64,000 nucleotides of DNA from Ancylobacter novellus (GTDB lineage: Bacteria > Pseudomonadota > Alphaproteobacteria > Rhizobiales > Methylopilaceae): NCBI GenBank assembly GCA_003241695.1, contig QFPN01000007.1, forward strand, positions 1-64,000. Reading direction: 5' to 3'. A program made the position numbers and the translations under genes. Below are positions 16,741 through 26,700 of the stretch, piece by piece (within the stretch, counting starts at the first letter, position 1; each line of letters begins with the position of its first letter). The notes under the pieces are model-generated. The model was not told the DNA's origin. It made no database searches and saw nothing but the letters and a program-made list of their open reading frames with translations.

Positions 16741-18471
16741 ATGAAGCGAGCGGCGTTCTGTCTGTTTTTACTGCTGACGCCCGGATGGGCCGCCGTCGCC
16801 CAAGAAGCGGCGTCGACTGCGCCAGTCGATCTCGGCGAGATCCGCGGCGCAGCCGCGGATCCGGACGCGATCGACGATCTGCCGAATCCGCCGGAGCTTC
16901 GGTCCAGCGACGGAACGCTCGACGTCACCCTGACGGCGCGGCCGAGCTGGATCCGCGTCGCGGGCAAGCGGTTCCGCAGCAACGTCTACAACGGCCTCTA
17001 CATCCCGCCGACGCTGGTGTTGAACCGAGGCGACACGCTGCGCCTGAAGCTCAACAACGAGATCGGTCCGGCCGACATCGAGATGAAGAAGTCGTTCCGG
17101 ACGAATCTTCATTATCACGGCACGGATGTGAGCCCGAAGACGCCGGGCGACAACGTCTTCCTCAAGGTCAAGGCGGGAACGAGTTTCGACTACGTCGTGC
17201 CGTTCCCCGAGGACCATCCCGAGGGGCTGCATTGGTATCACCCGCACGCCCATGGCGTGGTGGATCGCCAGATCCTGTCGGGCATGTCCGGGATGCTGAT
17301 CGTCGACGGATACATCGAGGCGCATTATCCAGAACTGAGCGATCTGCGCCGCCGCGTGATGGTGTTCAAGGACATCGTGCTGCCCGGCGAGACCCAGACC
17401 ACCCGCACCCTCAACGGCTACAGCGACGCGCCGATCAAGGCGCGGCCGCAGGAGTGGCAGGTCTGGCAGGTCGGCAATCTTGGCGCGGACTCCTTCTTCA
17501 AGATCGCCCTCGAAGGGCATGAGTTCTGGACGATCGAGCGGGACGGAAACGTCCTGACGAAGCCCGAGCGTCAGAACTGGCTGTTCCTCGCGCCCGGCGC
17601 GCGGGCGACGGTCGCGGTGCGGGCCGGAGACGCCGGCAGCTACAAGCTGAAGTCGCTCAAGGTCGACACCGGGCCAACCGGCCTGCCGAGCCCTGCGGTC
17701 GGCCTCGGGACCTTCGTGGTCGCGGGCGAGCCGACGCCGGAGAGCGGGATCGGGGACCGTCTGCGCCAGCCCGCGGCCATGAAGCGGACGATCGTTCCGC
17801 GCCCGCTCGACTTCAAAAACCTGCCGATCACCCGCGAACGGGTGTTCGAGTTCTCCGACGCCGCGGATTTCAGCAAGTTCTACATCAATGGGCAGACGTT
17901 CGATCCGAACGTCGTCAACACGACGACGCGGGTCGGCGACGTCGAGAAGTGGACGCTGCGCAATCTCGCCGGCGAGCTCCACGTTTTCCACCTGCACCAG
18001 ACGTCGTTCCTCGTCCTCGAGGAGGGAGTCGGCAAGCAGCCGGACGCGACGGGACTGCGGGACGTGATCACCATGCCCTATGCGCTCGACGGCAAGCCGG
18101 GCGAGGTTTCGATCATCATCCCCTTCACCAATCCTGTAATGGTCGGTCAGTTCGTCTATCACTGCCACATCGTCGGCCATGAGGACGCCGGCATGATGCA
18201 GTCGATCCGGGTGCTGCCGCAGCGCACCGCGGCCGAGGACGCCTGGCGGATGTTCGGCAAGCTGCTCGGTTCCGACGAGCCGCCGCCGTGGTGGCCCGAA
18301 CGCGCGAAGAGCGCGGCGCGTCTGCCGGAGGCCGACGAACTCGCCGCGGCGCTCCGAGGCGAGATCTGCACAACGCCCGATCCAGACGACGAGCGCGAGG
18401 AACAGGCGAGCCTGTGGGTGTCCGGCAAGGGTCCTACGCCGCCCGAGCCGACCACGATCGTCGCCCGGTGA
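16741..18471 (+). CDS. Periplasmic multicopper oxidase (laccase-like)
   Basis: A 576-residue exported enzyme with a signal peptide to about residue 20 and all four copper-ligand blocks: HYHG near residue 124, HPHAHG near 165, HVFHLHQ near 413 and HCHIVGHEDAGMM near 473, the last holding the type 1 cysteine, histidine and axial methionine. Such enzymes oxidise phenols, Cu(I), Mn(II) or Fe(II) with oxygen. No twin-arginine motif is visible in the signal peptide, unlike CopA/CueO. The C-terminus has an extra 70-residue tail. The ATG is preceded by GGGGGGCGG. No copper-resistance genes are adjacent, so the substrate is open. Confidence 0.92.
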   Translation: MKRAAFCLFLLLTPGWAAVAQEAASTAPVDLGEIRGAAADPDAIDDLPNPPELRSSDGTLDVTLTARPSWIRVAGKRFRSNVYNGLYIPPTLVLNRGDTLRLKLNNEIGPADIEMKKSFRTNLHYHGTDVSPKTPGDNVFLKVKAGTSFDYVVPFPEDHPEGLHWYHPHAHGVVDRQILSGMSGMLIVDGYIEAHYPELSDLRRRVMVFKDIVLPGETQTTRTLNGYSDAPIKARPQEWQVWQVGNLGADSFFKIALEGHEFWTIERDGNVLTKPERQNWLFLAPGARATVAVRAGDAGSYKLKSLKVDTGPTGLPSPAVGLGTFVVAGEPTPESGIGDRLRQPAAMKRTIVPRPLDFKNLPITRERVFEFSDAADFSKFYINGQTFDPNVVNTTTRVGDVEKWTLRNLAGELHVFHLHQTSFLVLEEGVGKQPDATGLRDVITMPYALDGKPGEVSIIIPFTNPVMVGQFVYHCHIVGHEDAGMMQSIRVLPQRTAAEDAWRMFGKLLGSDEPPPWWPERAKSAARLPEADELAAALRGEICTTPDPDDEREEQASLWVSGKGPTPPEPTTIVAR

Positions 18472-18594
18472 ACGACCTCGGCGGCGCGCGCCGAAGGCGA
18501 GACCGCGCGTGAAAGCGCCGGTCCGGAACGCGCGCACTTGACCCGGCGGCGCAGCGTGCGACTTCTGGAGCAGGCCACTCGTCGAGACACCGCC

Positions 18595-18966
18595 ATGCGC
18601 GCATCTTCGATCATCCTCGCCCTCGCCGCCGCGGCGACGCCGATGACGGCGTTCGCCGCGGATGCGCCGCGCAGGCTCGCGCCCGCCGCGGATTATGCGT
18701 CTCCCGCTCCGGTCGAGGGTCCGGTCATCGTCGAGCGTGTGGTGCGGCCCACGGGCGTCGTGGTGAAGAAGCTCGCCGGCCAGCGCTATCGGGTGATCGA
18801 TTCGGACGGGACGGTGTTGTCGCGCTCCTTCCCACTCGTGCCGCCGCCGCGGCGGATCGAGGAACGGGTCTATTACAGCCCCGATCGCCCCGCGCGGCGG
18901 CCGCATCTGCTCTATGGCGGTTTCTACGGCCTCGACCGCTGGGGCGTCGGCCGCGAGGAGGAGTAG
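18595..18966 (+). CDS. Small periplasmic hypothetical protein
   Basis: A 123-residue protein with a signal peptide (to FAADAP near residue 21). A basic mature domain contains VVVKKLAGQRYRVIDSDGTVLSR followed by a proline/arginine-rich tail with several tyrosines. The ATG was chosen because the signal peptide begins there. The ribosome site is weak. No family recognised. It converges on the minus-strand operon six bases downstream. Confidence 0.55.
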   Translation: MRASSIILALAAAATPMTAFAADAPRRLAPAADYASPAPVEGPVIVERVVRPTGVVVKKLAGQRYRVIDSDGTVLSRSFPLVPPPRRIEERVYYSPDRPARRPHLLYGGFYGLDRWGVGREEE

Positions 18967-18972
18967 CGCGAC

Positions 18973-19239
18973 CTACTGCGCCCGCGCTCGCTCGAAGTCG
19001 AGTTTCGCGGCGCGATAGGCGTCCGGAATCGACAGCGCCCAGACGAAGAAGCCGGCCGCGTTGCGTCCGACGAAGCTGGCGTCGGGGGGCGCGAATTTCT
19101 GAGTCAGCCAGAAGCCGACCAGGGTGAAGAGGGCGAAGCCCAGGCCGCGCGCCGCGCGACCGATCATGACGTGGCCGACGCCCGGCAGCAGAATCGCGGC
19201 CAGCAGGACGAGCCTTGGATCACGCGGCCTCGGCGACAT
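18973..19239 (-). CDS. Small membrane protein, last gene of the permease operon
   Basis: An 88-residue protein with two or three membrane segments (LVLLAAILLPGVGHVMIG, GLGFALFTLVGFWL, AAGFFVWALSIPDAY). The GVGHVMIGRAARGLGFALF block resembles a widespread small alphaproteobacterial membrane family with no known function. Its start overlaps the upstream gene by 20 bases, so translation is probably coupled and it belongs to the operon headed at 22245. Confidence 0.75.
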   Translation of the reverse strand: MSPRPRDPRLVLLAAILLPGVGHVMIGRAARGLGFALFTLVGFWLTQKFAPPDASFVGRNAAGFFVWALSIPDAYRAAKLDFERARAQ

Positions 19240-19909
19240 GGGCCTCGTCCTGTTCGAGCGCCTCGGCGACGGCTTGCGCGAGCGTCAGCGCCGCTTGCGC
19301 GGCTTCCGGCGCGACTCGGGGGCTGGCGAAGCGGCTGTCCCGGAAGATGCGATAGGCGCCGGCATCGCCCTGCGCCGCCTGGCGCACCACGCGCACGCCT
19401 CCCGGGCCGACGCCCACCGCCTTGACGCGCGGATCCGTGAAGGCTTCGGCGAGCAGCCGTTCGAGACGGGGCGCGAGCGCCGCGCCGGCGCGGTCGCATT
19501 TCACGCGGGCGTCGCGCGGCCAGCTCGGCGGCGGCGGGAGCCGCAGCGGCAGGCCGTCGCCGCCGGCGTAGAACTCGGCTCCGGTCGGGCGGCGCAGAAT
19601 CTCGAGCGAGCCCTCGAAGGGGCCGGCGCGCAGCGCCGCCGCGATCCAGAGCTGCGGCAGGCGGCGGAACGCCATGGCTTCCGCGATCGGCGTCAGCGCC
19701 GCCGGCCGGCCGGCGAAATGTCCGCGCAGCACGCCGTAGCCGCTCGGCGCGCGGCCGGGGCGGGCTGCTTCCAGAAGCGCGCCGCAGTCGTCGAGGGTCT
19801 TAAGCCGGCGCGCCCGCTCTTTCCGGTTCGCGGCGACGACGGCCAGGAACGCGGCGAAGGCCGCGGCGAGCGCCGCGGCCAGTGCGATCGTGTGAGGCTC
19901 GAACTCCAT
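19220..19909 (-). CDS. Hypothetical protein with N-terminal membrane anchor
   Basis: A 229-residue protein. One N-terminal hydrophobic helix (IALAAALAAAFAAFLAVVAA) is followed by a soluble Ala/Arg-rich domain with a PPPPSW segment and no motif I can name. It starts eight bases after the permease stop and overlaps the next gene, so it is part of the same transcript. By context it may be an accessory factor of the APC transporter, but this is inference only. Confidence 0.7.
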   Translation of the reverse strand: MEFEPHTIALAAALAAAFAAFLAVVAANRKERARRLKTLDDCGALLEAARPGRAPSGYGVLRGHFAGRPAALTPIAEAMAFRRLPQLWIAAALRAGPFEGSLEILRRPTGAEFYAGGDGLPLRLPPPPSWPRDARVKCDRAGAALAPRLERLLAEAFTDPRVKAVGVGPGGVRVVRQAAQGDAGAYRIFRDSRFASPRVAPEAAQAALTLAQAVAEALEQDEAHVAEAA

Positions 19910-19916
19910 CGCGGCC

Positions 19917-21341
19917 TCAATATCCGCGGGGCTTCGGCCAGGGCATCGTGAACTGGTCGCCGCGCCGCACGTATTTGTAGCGGTGGAGCGCGAACCAGAC
20001 GGAGGCCCCGATGTAGAACACCATCATCGCGATGAGCTGCGTGCCGTAGCCCAGGAACACCGCGAAGTAGGTGACCCCGCACAGCGTCAGCAGCAGGATC
20101 GCGGGTAGGGGGTGCAGCGGGTGCACATAGCCGCGCGCGATCGAGTCGAGCGGCCATTTGCGGCGGAAGATCATCACGCCGATCGCCATGAGGGTGTAGC
20201 CGAGCAGGCCCGACAGGATCGACAGCGTGATGGTCTGGTCGAGCGGGGTCGAGACCGCGAACAGGATCGCGATCGGCACGAAGAACAGGATCGACCGGTA
20301 GGGGGTGTGGTAGGCGGGATGCACCGCGCCGAACCACACCGGCATGTAGCGGTCGCGGCCCATGGCGAACCAGGCCCGCGAGGCGTCGTTGATGCAGCCG
20401 TTCGCCGAGGCGAGGGTGGCGAACAGCGTGCCGACGAACAGGAAGATCTCGAGCGGCAGCGAGCCGGTCAGGCGGGCGGCGTCGTAGAGCGGCGTGACGG
20501 CCTGGCCGAGATACTCCCATGGCATCAGCCCGGAGCCGATGTACCAGGTGAGCGTCGCGGCGATCAGCAGCGTCATGATGCCGGTGAGCGTCCCGAGCGG
20601 CAGCGACCGGGCGGGCGAGCGCACCTCTTCGGCGGCCTGCGTGGTGCCCTCGATGCCGAGGTAGAACCACAGGCCGAAATGCATCGCGGCGAGGATGCCG
20701 AGGCCGCCATAGGGCAGGCCGGTCAGCAGGTCGTCGTGGCGCACCACCGTGCCGGGGGTGAACGGGTTCACGGCCACGAACAGCGTGATGATGGCCGCGA
20801 AGGCGATCGCGGTGATCACGTAGTTGATGGTGAGCGTCGCGAGCACGCCGCGATAGTTCAGCCAGGACAGGAACACGATGACCAGCACCATGAAGGCGCG
20901 TTTGTCGACCTCTCCCTCGAGCCCCATGTTGTGCGCGAAGGCCTGGATGAGGTCGCCGGTGACGATCGCGTTCGAGACCTCGAGCATGGTGTAGGCCATG
21001 ACGAGGTAGAGCCCGACGTTGAAGGCCGCGAGCGGCCCGATGATGTGCTTGGCCTGGGCGTACTGGCCGCCGGCCGCGGCGACCGTCGAGGTCACCTCCG
21101 AGTCGATCATGGCGACGCAGGTGTAGAGGATGCCGGCGAGCCAGCAGGCGGTGAGCGCGGCGAGCGCGCCGCCTTTGCCGACCGCGAAGTTCCAGCCCAT
21201 GAACTCGCCGACCAGCACGATGCCGACGCCCAGTCCCCAGACATGGGCGGGGCCGAGCACGCGCTTCAGCGCGACGCGTTTGGAGACGGGGGCGGAAGCG
21301 GCGCCGGCGACGGCGCCCGAAGCGTTGGTGACGTCGACCAT
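19917..21341 (-). CDS. APC-superfamily amino acid/amine permease (ethanolamine-permease-like)
   Basis: A 474-residue transporter with about twelve membrane helices. Features are the unwound first-helix motif WGLGVGIVLVGEFMGWNFAVGKGG, the conserved AAAGGQYAQAKH in helix 3 and a consensus LGIEGTTQAAEEVR block like that of ethanolamine and related amine permeases. The start ATG overlaps the stop of the 56-residue gene upstream (TGATG), showing translational coupling; a GTG one codon earlier is also possible. Three small membrane proteins precede it in the operon, which is not the usual arrangement for a single-subunit APC carrier. Substrate unknown. Confidence 0.88.
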   Translation of the reverse strand: MVDVTNASGAVAGAASAPVSKRVALKRVLGPAHVWGLGVGIVLVGEFMGWNFAVGKGGALAALTACWLAGILYTCVAMIDSEVTSTVAAAGGQYAQAKHIIGPLAAFNVGLYLVMAYTMLEVSNAIVTGDLIQAFAHNMGLEGEVDKRAFMVLVIVFLSWLNYRGVLATLTINYVITAIAFAAIITLFVAVNPFTPGTVVRHDDLLTGLPYGGLGILAAMHFGLWFYLGIEGTTQAAEEVRSPARSLPLGTLTGIMTLLIAATLTWYIGSGLMPWEYLGQAVTPLYDAARLTGSLPLEIFLFVGTLFATLASANGCINDASRAWFAMGRDRYMPVWFGAVHPAYHTPYRSILFFVPIAILFAVSTPLDQTITLSILSGLLGYTLMAIGVMIFRRKWPLDSIARGYVHPLHPLPAILLLTLCGVTYFAVFLGYGTQLIAMMVFYIGASVWFALHRYKYVRRGDQFTMPWPKPRGY

Positions 21342-21511
21342 CACTGCCTCGCGACCGTTTCGCCGATCTCGGCGTCGATGATCTCGCCTTCCGCGGACGA
21401 GGTCAGGTAGGTTTCGCTATAGCTCCGGTTGATCTTCAGCATGTCCCAGAGCATCCAGAGCGCGAGCGCGGCCGACAGGCCCCACGCCGCGAAGTTCATC
21501 AACGCGATCAT
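21341..21511 (-). CDS. 56-aa single-helix membrane protein coupled to the permease
   Basis: A short frame, MIALMNFAAWGLSAALALWM, gives one membrane helix and is followed by a polar tail containing SYSETYLTSS and an acidic end. An AGGAG ribosome site lies 8-9 bases before the ATG, and its stop overlaps the permease start by one base. The tight coupling argues it is expressed with, and perhaps bound to, the permease. No family recognised. Confidence 0.72.
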   Translation of the reverse strand: MIALMNFAAWGLSAALALWMLWDMLKINRSYSETYLTSSAEGEIIDAEIGETVARQ

Positions 21512-21535
21512 CTCGTGTTCTCCTGGCGGGCGGCG

Positions 21536-21952
21536 TCAGTGGCGGGCGCGGCGGTCGGCGGAAGGCGCGTCGTCGGGGAAATGTTCGGCGATGACGTCGC
21601 GATATTCCTTGTCGGACCACTTCAGCATGCCGACGAAGTAGCCGACGACCACGAGGCCGCTGATCGCGAAGGCGAGCCAGGAGAATTCGTAGTCGAAGCG
21701 CTTGCCGATGATTTCGGCCGCGGAGGTCGGATTGAAGCCGAGCTTCGTCCACTGCTCGGCCATCACGGCGTTCTGGCCGAGAGCTTCCCAGGTCGGGGCG
21801 TCGAACGTCTTGGTGGTCACGCCGCCGCCCGCCAGTCCGAGGAGGAGCGGCAGATAGAGGATGACGAGCACGAGCACGAGCATCAGGAAGGCGTCGACCA
21901 CCTGGCCGAAGACCGACTGCGCGGGCGGTTCATAGGGCGGGCGACGGCTCAT
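21536..21952 (-). CDS. 138-aa two-helix membrane protein of the permease operon
   Basis: Two membrane helices (VDAFLMLVLVLVILYLPLLLGLAGG near residues 18-42 and FAISGLVVVGYFVGML near 95-112) flank a soluble loop, and a charged tail (WSDKEYRDVIAEHFPDD) follows. The ATG overlaps the preceding gene's stop by four bases (ATGA), a sign of coupled translation. No Pfam family comes to mind. The loop between the helices might face the periplasm and gate substrate. Confidence 0.78.
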   Translation of the reverse strand: MSRRPPYEPPAQSVFGQVVDAFLMLVLVLVILYLPLLLGLAGGGVTTKTFDAPTWEALGQNAVMAEQWTKLGFNPTSAAEIIGKRFDYEFSWLAFAISGLVVVGYFVGMLKWSDKEYRDVIAEHFPDDAPSADRRARH

Positions 21953-22245
21953 CGCGCTGCCCTCCGGTCGGCGGCGATCTGGTCCAGATAGTAGATGTCC
22001 GTGCCGTAGATCGCGGCCTTGTCGTCTTGGTAATGGCGGATGAGGGCCGCGATCGCCGCCGTGTTCAGCAGCAGCACGAGGCCTCCGAGAATGGCCATCA
22101 GCCACAGCAGGCCGGTCGCGGCGAACTGGTCCGACATTCGCCAGAAGGTGAAGAGGTAGACGGCCCAGACGGTCGCCACCGAGATATATGCGGCCAGCTT
22201 GTCGCGATGGTACATCGCGTCGATGCGTTGTTCGTGTGTTTTCAT
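21949..22245 (-). CDS. 98-aa two-helix membrane protein, first gene of the permease operon
   Basis: A polar N-terminus (MKTHEQRIDAMYHRDKL) leads to two membrane helices (ISVATVWAVYLFTFW and GLLWLMAILGGLVLLLNTAAIAAL) and then a basic/acidic tail. The overall design resembles small DUF485-type subunits found beside solute carriers, but the sequence is not one I can assign. A GGGGAGGGGAAA purine run precedes the ATG. Upstream is an AT-rich stretch (22255-22345) that probably holds the operon promoter. Confidence 0.78.
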   Translation of the reverse strand: MKTHEQRIDAMYHRDKLAAYISVATVWAVYLFTFWRMSDQFAATGLLWLMAILGGLVLLLNTAAIAALIRHYQDDKAAIYGTDIYYLDQIAADRRAAR

Positions 22246-22443
22246 GGCGTTTCCCCTCCCCTAATTTTCTTTTGGGGATATTTTTGGTCTTATAGGGAAA
22301 ATTGATCGCCTAATTTGGCGGCGTCAAGAGCCTAATTTTGTTGCATTGCGATGAAATGGCGAGCGCGAAAATCACGCCAGCTTACCGCACCGCTGTCGGA
22401 GCTCGTCCTGCCTTTCCGTCGCTCGACGACGGCGCTGCGCCGT

Positions 22444-23067
22444 TCAGTCCTGCCCGAAGGCGCGCCGGTGCGCCGGCCGTTCCGCGATGCGGGCGAGATA
22501 ATCGGCGAATCGGTCCGGCTCCGGCAGCTTGCCCCATCCGCTCAGCCAGCCGAGAAAGGATCCGACCATCACGTCCGCGGCCGAAAAGGTCTCGCCGAGA
22601 AGCCATGGGCCCGGCCTGAGGCCGTTCTCCACGCGCTTCAGCGCCTCGTCGAAAGGCGGCCAGCCCTGCATGACGGGCGGCGGCGGCGAAACGCGGGGAA
22701 AGACCGTGTCCATCAGCGCCGGCTCCATCACGGCGGCGGCGTAGACGATCCACGTCAGATAGGGGCCGCGTTCCGTGGAGCCCGGAGCCGGGGCGAGGCG
22801 CGCATCCGGAACCGCGTCGGCGACATGGAGCAGGATCGCGGCGCTTTCGGTGACCGGAACCTCGGCGGTTCCGTCCGGCCCGCGGTCGACCAGCGTTGGG
22901 ATCTTGCCGTCGGGATTGAGCCTGAGGAAGTCGGCGCGCTTCTGCGTTCCGGCTTCAAGATCGTGCAGCACGATCTCGTAGGGCGCGCCGGTTTCCTCGA
23001 GCAGCCACTTGATGCGCTGGGCGCGCGACTGCGGGTGGTGATGCAGGACGAAGCGGGCGGCGGTCAT
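22444..23067 (-). CDS. Glutathione S-transferase family protein
   Basis: A 207-residue cytosolic enzyme with an N-terminal thioredoxin-like domain (RFVLHHHPQSRAQRIKWLLEETGAPYEI, then NPDGKIPTLVD and TESAAILLHVAD, the glutathione gamma-glutamyl site). A helical C-terminal domain has the N-capping motif FSAADVMVGSFL. It conjugates glutathione to electrophiles or acts in thiol reduction. The substrate cannot be told. It stands alone, with a good ribosome site (GGAGAG). Confidence 0.9.
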   Translation of the reverse strand: MTAARFVLHHHPQSRAQRIKWLLEETGAPYEIVLHDLEAGTQKRADFLRLNPDGKIPTLVDRGPDGTAEVPVTESAAILLHVADAVPDARLAPAPGSTERGPYLTWIVYAAAVMEPALMDTVFPRVSPPPPVMQGWPPFDEALKRVENGLRPGPWLLGETFSAADVMVGSFLGWLSGWGKLPEPDRFADYLARIAERPAHRRAFGQD

Positions 23068-23112
23068 GCGGTTCTCTCCGTGGAGAAGGCGTTCGCGCCG
23101 CCCGCCGTTTCG

Positions 23113-23553
23113 TCAGGCCTTCGGTGCAGGCGCTCCGGAGGCCAGGATGTCGCGGATTTCCGACAGCAGCTTGACGTCGGCCGGGACCTCCGCCGCGGGC
23201 GCGGGTTTGGCCTCTTCCTTCTTCTTCATGCGGTTCATCGCCTTGATCACCATGAACAGGATGAAGGCGATGATGATGAAGTTGATCGTGATCGTCATGA
23301 AGTTGCCGTAGGCGAGCACGGCGCCCTGCTTCTTAGCCTCCACCAGCGATCCGGCGGTCACCGTAGGGGACAGTCCGAGGAAGTAGTTCGAGAAGTCGAG
23401 GCCGCCGACGACGGCGCCGACCACGGGCATGAAGACGTCGGCCACGAGGCTCTCGACGATCTTGCCGAAGGCAGCGCCGATGATGACGCCGACCGCGAGG
23501 TCGACGACGTTGCCCTTCATGGCGAATTCTTTGAATTCCTGCAGCATCGACAT
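23113..23553 (-). CDS. mscL: Large-conductance mechanosensitive channel
   Basis: A 146-residue inner-membrane channel that opens under hypo-osmotic stress. It shows the amphipathic N-terminal helix and first pore helix (FKEFAMKGNVVDLAVGVIIGAAFGKIV), the periplasmic loop, the second helix (ITINFIIIAFILFMVIKAMNRM) and the cytoplasmic helix bundle (PADVKLLSEIRDIL). The length is usual. AAGGGGG precedes the ATG. It is divergent from the histidine kinase gene across a 160-base gap. Confidence 0.97.
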   Translation of the reverse strand: MSMLQEFKEFAMKGNVVDLAVGVIIGAAFGKIVESLVADVFMPVVGAVVGGLDFSNYFLGLSPTVTAGSLVEAKKQGAVLAYGNFMTITINFIIIAFILFMVIKAMNRMKKKEEAKPAPAAEVPADVKLLSEIRDILASGAPAPKA

Positions 23554-23716
23554 GCCGGCTTGACCCCCTTGCGTGCGGCGGATGACAGCCCGTCGCCGAA
23601 CCCCTAGAGCTTATTGGGCCGAAGGGGCGGCATGGCAAGACGGCGTTGCGAGAAACCGGGCCGGCGCGCCCTCGGCTTCTCGGAGTTTCGGCGGTCGTGA
23701 GGGGGAGACGGCGTCG

Positions 23717-26700
23717 GTGCAGGGTTCGATCGTGCTTGGGGCGGCGGCCGTCTATCTCGCGGCGCTGTTCGCCCTCGCCGCATGGGTCGATCGCGCCCGT
23801 CCGCGTTTCGTCGAGGGTCGGCTGAGGCCGCATCTCTACGCGCTCGGCCTGTCGGTCTACTGCACCGCCTGGTCGTTCTTCGGCGCGGTCGGTCTCGCGG
23901 CCCGGGACGGATGGGCCTTCCTCGCGCTGTCGCTCGGCCCGGCCCTCGCGCTGCTGGCGTTCGGCTCGACGCTCCGGCGGGTGATCCGCCTCGCCAAGGA
24001 GCAGAACATCACGTCGATCGCCGACTTCATCGGCGCGCGCTACGGCAAGAGCGAGCGGGTGGCGGCGCTGGTCGCGATCGTCGCGATCGCGGGCGCGACG
24101 CCCTATCTCGCGCTGCAGCTGAAGGCGGTGGCGTCCTCGGTCGCGATCATGGCGGGACCCGGGGAGGCGCTGCCGCTCGACTCCGGGCTGGTGGCCGCGG
24201 CCGGCCTCGCTCTGTTCGCGATGCTGTTCGGCACAAGGCAGGTGGCGGCGACCGAACGGCAGCGGGGCCTGATGTTCGCGGTCGCGGTCGAGTCGCTCGT
24301 GAAGCTCGCGGCGCTTCTGCTGGTCGGGCTGTTCGTCGTCTACGGCATGTTCGGCGGCCTCGGGGACGTGATCGCGCGCGCGGCCGCCGCCGGCGTCGGC
24401 GCGCCGTTCGAGCGCGCCCCTGCGCTCGGCTCGTGGCTTGCGCTCACGGGCCTGTCCTTCGCGGCGTTTCTGCTGCTGCCGCGCCAGTTCCACGTCGCCG
24501 TCGTCGAGAACGGCGACGAGGCCGACGTCCGGCGCGCCCGGTTCCTGTTCCCGGCCTATCTCGTCGTGTTCAATCCGCTCGTCGCGCCGATCGCGCTCGC
24601 CGGTCTCGCGACCTTCGGCGCGGGCGGCGCCGTGAGCCCCGACGTCTATGTGCTCGCTCTGCCGCTCGAAGGCGGCGCGCGCTGGATCGCGACGGCGGCT
24701 TTCGTGGGCGGGCTGTCGGCCGCGAGCGCCATGGCGATCGTCGAATGCGTCGCGCTCGCCGTGATGATGTCGAACGATCTCGCCATGCCCGTGATGCTGC
24801 GCGGCCGATCCGGCCAGCGCGCCCACATGGCGGGGCGGCTTCTCACGATCCGGCGCGTCTCGATCGCCCTGCTGATGGCGGCGGCCTACGGCGTCAGCCG
24901 GGTCGCGGACACGGTCGCTCTCGCGAGCCTCGGCCTGATCGCGATGGCGGCGATCGCGCAGCTCGCGCCGGCCTTCTTCGGCGGGCTCGCCTGGCCGCGG
25001 GCCAACGCCCGCGGCGCGCTCGCCGGCATCGGCGTCGGGCTCGCGCTCTGGTTCTGGACCCTCGTCCTGCCGGAGTTCGCAGGCGCGGGCGGCGTGTTGC
25101 GGGACGTGATGGAGGCGGGACCGTGGGGGCTCGCCTGGCTGAGGCCGCAGGCGATGTTCGGCCTCGACTTCGGCGACCCTCTGACCAACGGTCTCGCGAC
25201 GAGCCTGCTGGCGAACGCGCTCGCCTTCGCCGCCGCCTCGCTGTCGCGCGGCCCGAGCCCGATCGAGCGCCAGCAGACGCAGGCCTTCTTCGGCGAAGGG
25301 ACGTTCGTCGACGCGGCGCGTCCCTCGCCCGCGAGCTTCCGGCCCTGGCGGTCGCGGGCGACGGCGGGCGAGCTGGTCCATACGGTCGCGCGCTATCTCG
25401 GCCCGGAGCGCGCCGAGAGCGCCTTCCGGGGCTTCGCCATCGCCCGCGGCGCGCCGCTCGAGCCGAGGGCGGAGGCCGATCTCCAGACGCTGCGCTTCGC
25501 CGAGCATCTGCTCGCCTCGGCGATCGGCGCGGCGTCGTCGCGCCTCGTGCTCTCGATGCTGCTGACCAAGCGCAACGTCACCACCTCGGACGCGCTCAGG
25601 CTGCTCGACGAAGCCTCGGCCGCGATGCTGACGAGCCGCGACGTGCTCCAGAACGCGCTCGACCACGCGCGCCAGGGCGTGACCGCGATCGACCGCAACA
25701 TGAAGCTCGTCGCCTGGAACCGGCAGTTCCGCGAGCTGTTCGAGCTGCCCGAGGAGATGATCCATTTCGGCGTCGGGCTAGACGACATCTTCCGCTTCAA
25801 CGCCGCCCGCGGCCTCTACGGCCCGATCGATCCGGAACCCTTCATCGCCGACCGCATCGACCGCTTCGTGGTCAAGCTCGAGACGCTGCGGACGCGCCTC
25901 CAGCCGTCCGGCCGCGTGATCGAGATCCGCTCCGCCCGCATCCCCGACGGCGGCGTGGTCACGACCTACACCGACATCTCCGACACCGTCGCCGCGCAGG
26001 AGGCGCTGGAACGCGCCAACGAGACCCTCGAGCGCCGGGTGCGGGAGCGCACCCGCGAGCTGACCCGGCTGAACCAGGAGCTCGCCCGCGCCAAGACCGA
26101 GGCCGACGAGGCCAACATCTCCAAGACGCGCTTCCTCGCGGCGGCGAGCCACGACATCCTGCAGCCGCTCAACGCCGCCCGGCTGTTCTCGGCGAGCCTC
26201 GCGGAGCGCGCCGTGGCGGGGACCGATCAGGCGCGGCTCGCGCGCAACGTCGAATCCTCGCTCGACGCCGTGGAGGAGATCCTCTCGACCCTGCTCGACA
26301 TCTCCCGGCTCGACACCGGCGCGATGCGGCCCGAGCTGTCGAGCTTCCGGCTCGAGGACATCACGGAGCAGCTCGCGCGCGAATTCGCGCCGGTCGCCGA
26401 GGAGAAGGGGCTGAAGCTCACCGTCATGCCGACGAGCCTGACGGTGCGCTCGGACCGGCGGCTGTTGCGGCGCGTGCTGCAGAACCTCGTCTCCAACGCG
26501 ATCAAATACACGCCGAGCGGTCGTGTGCTGGTCGGCTGCCGGCGCTCGCGCGGGCGGGTGCGGATCGAGGTCTGGGACACCGGCCTCGGCATCGAGCCGC
26601 AGCAGCAGAAGGTGGTGTTCCGCGAGTTCAAGCGGCTCGACCAGGGCGCGCGGGTCGCGCCCGGCCTCGGGCTCGGCCTGTCGATCGTCGAGCGCATCGC

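Noticed and set aside
23333..25765. 810-codon minus-strand frame opposite the histidine kinase
   Set aside because: Composition is almost entirely Arg/Glu/Gly/Ala, typical of an antisense shadow. The sense frame has the PAS, HisKA, HATPase and receiver motifs.
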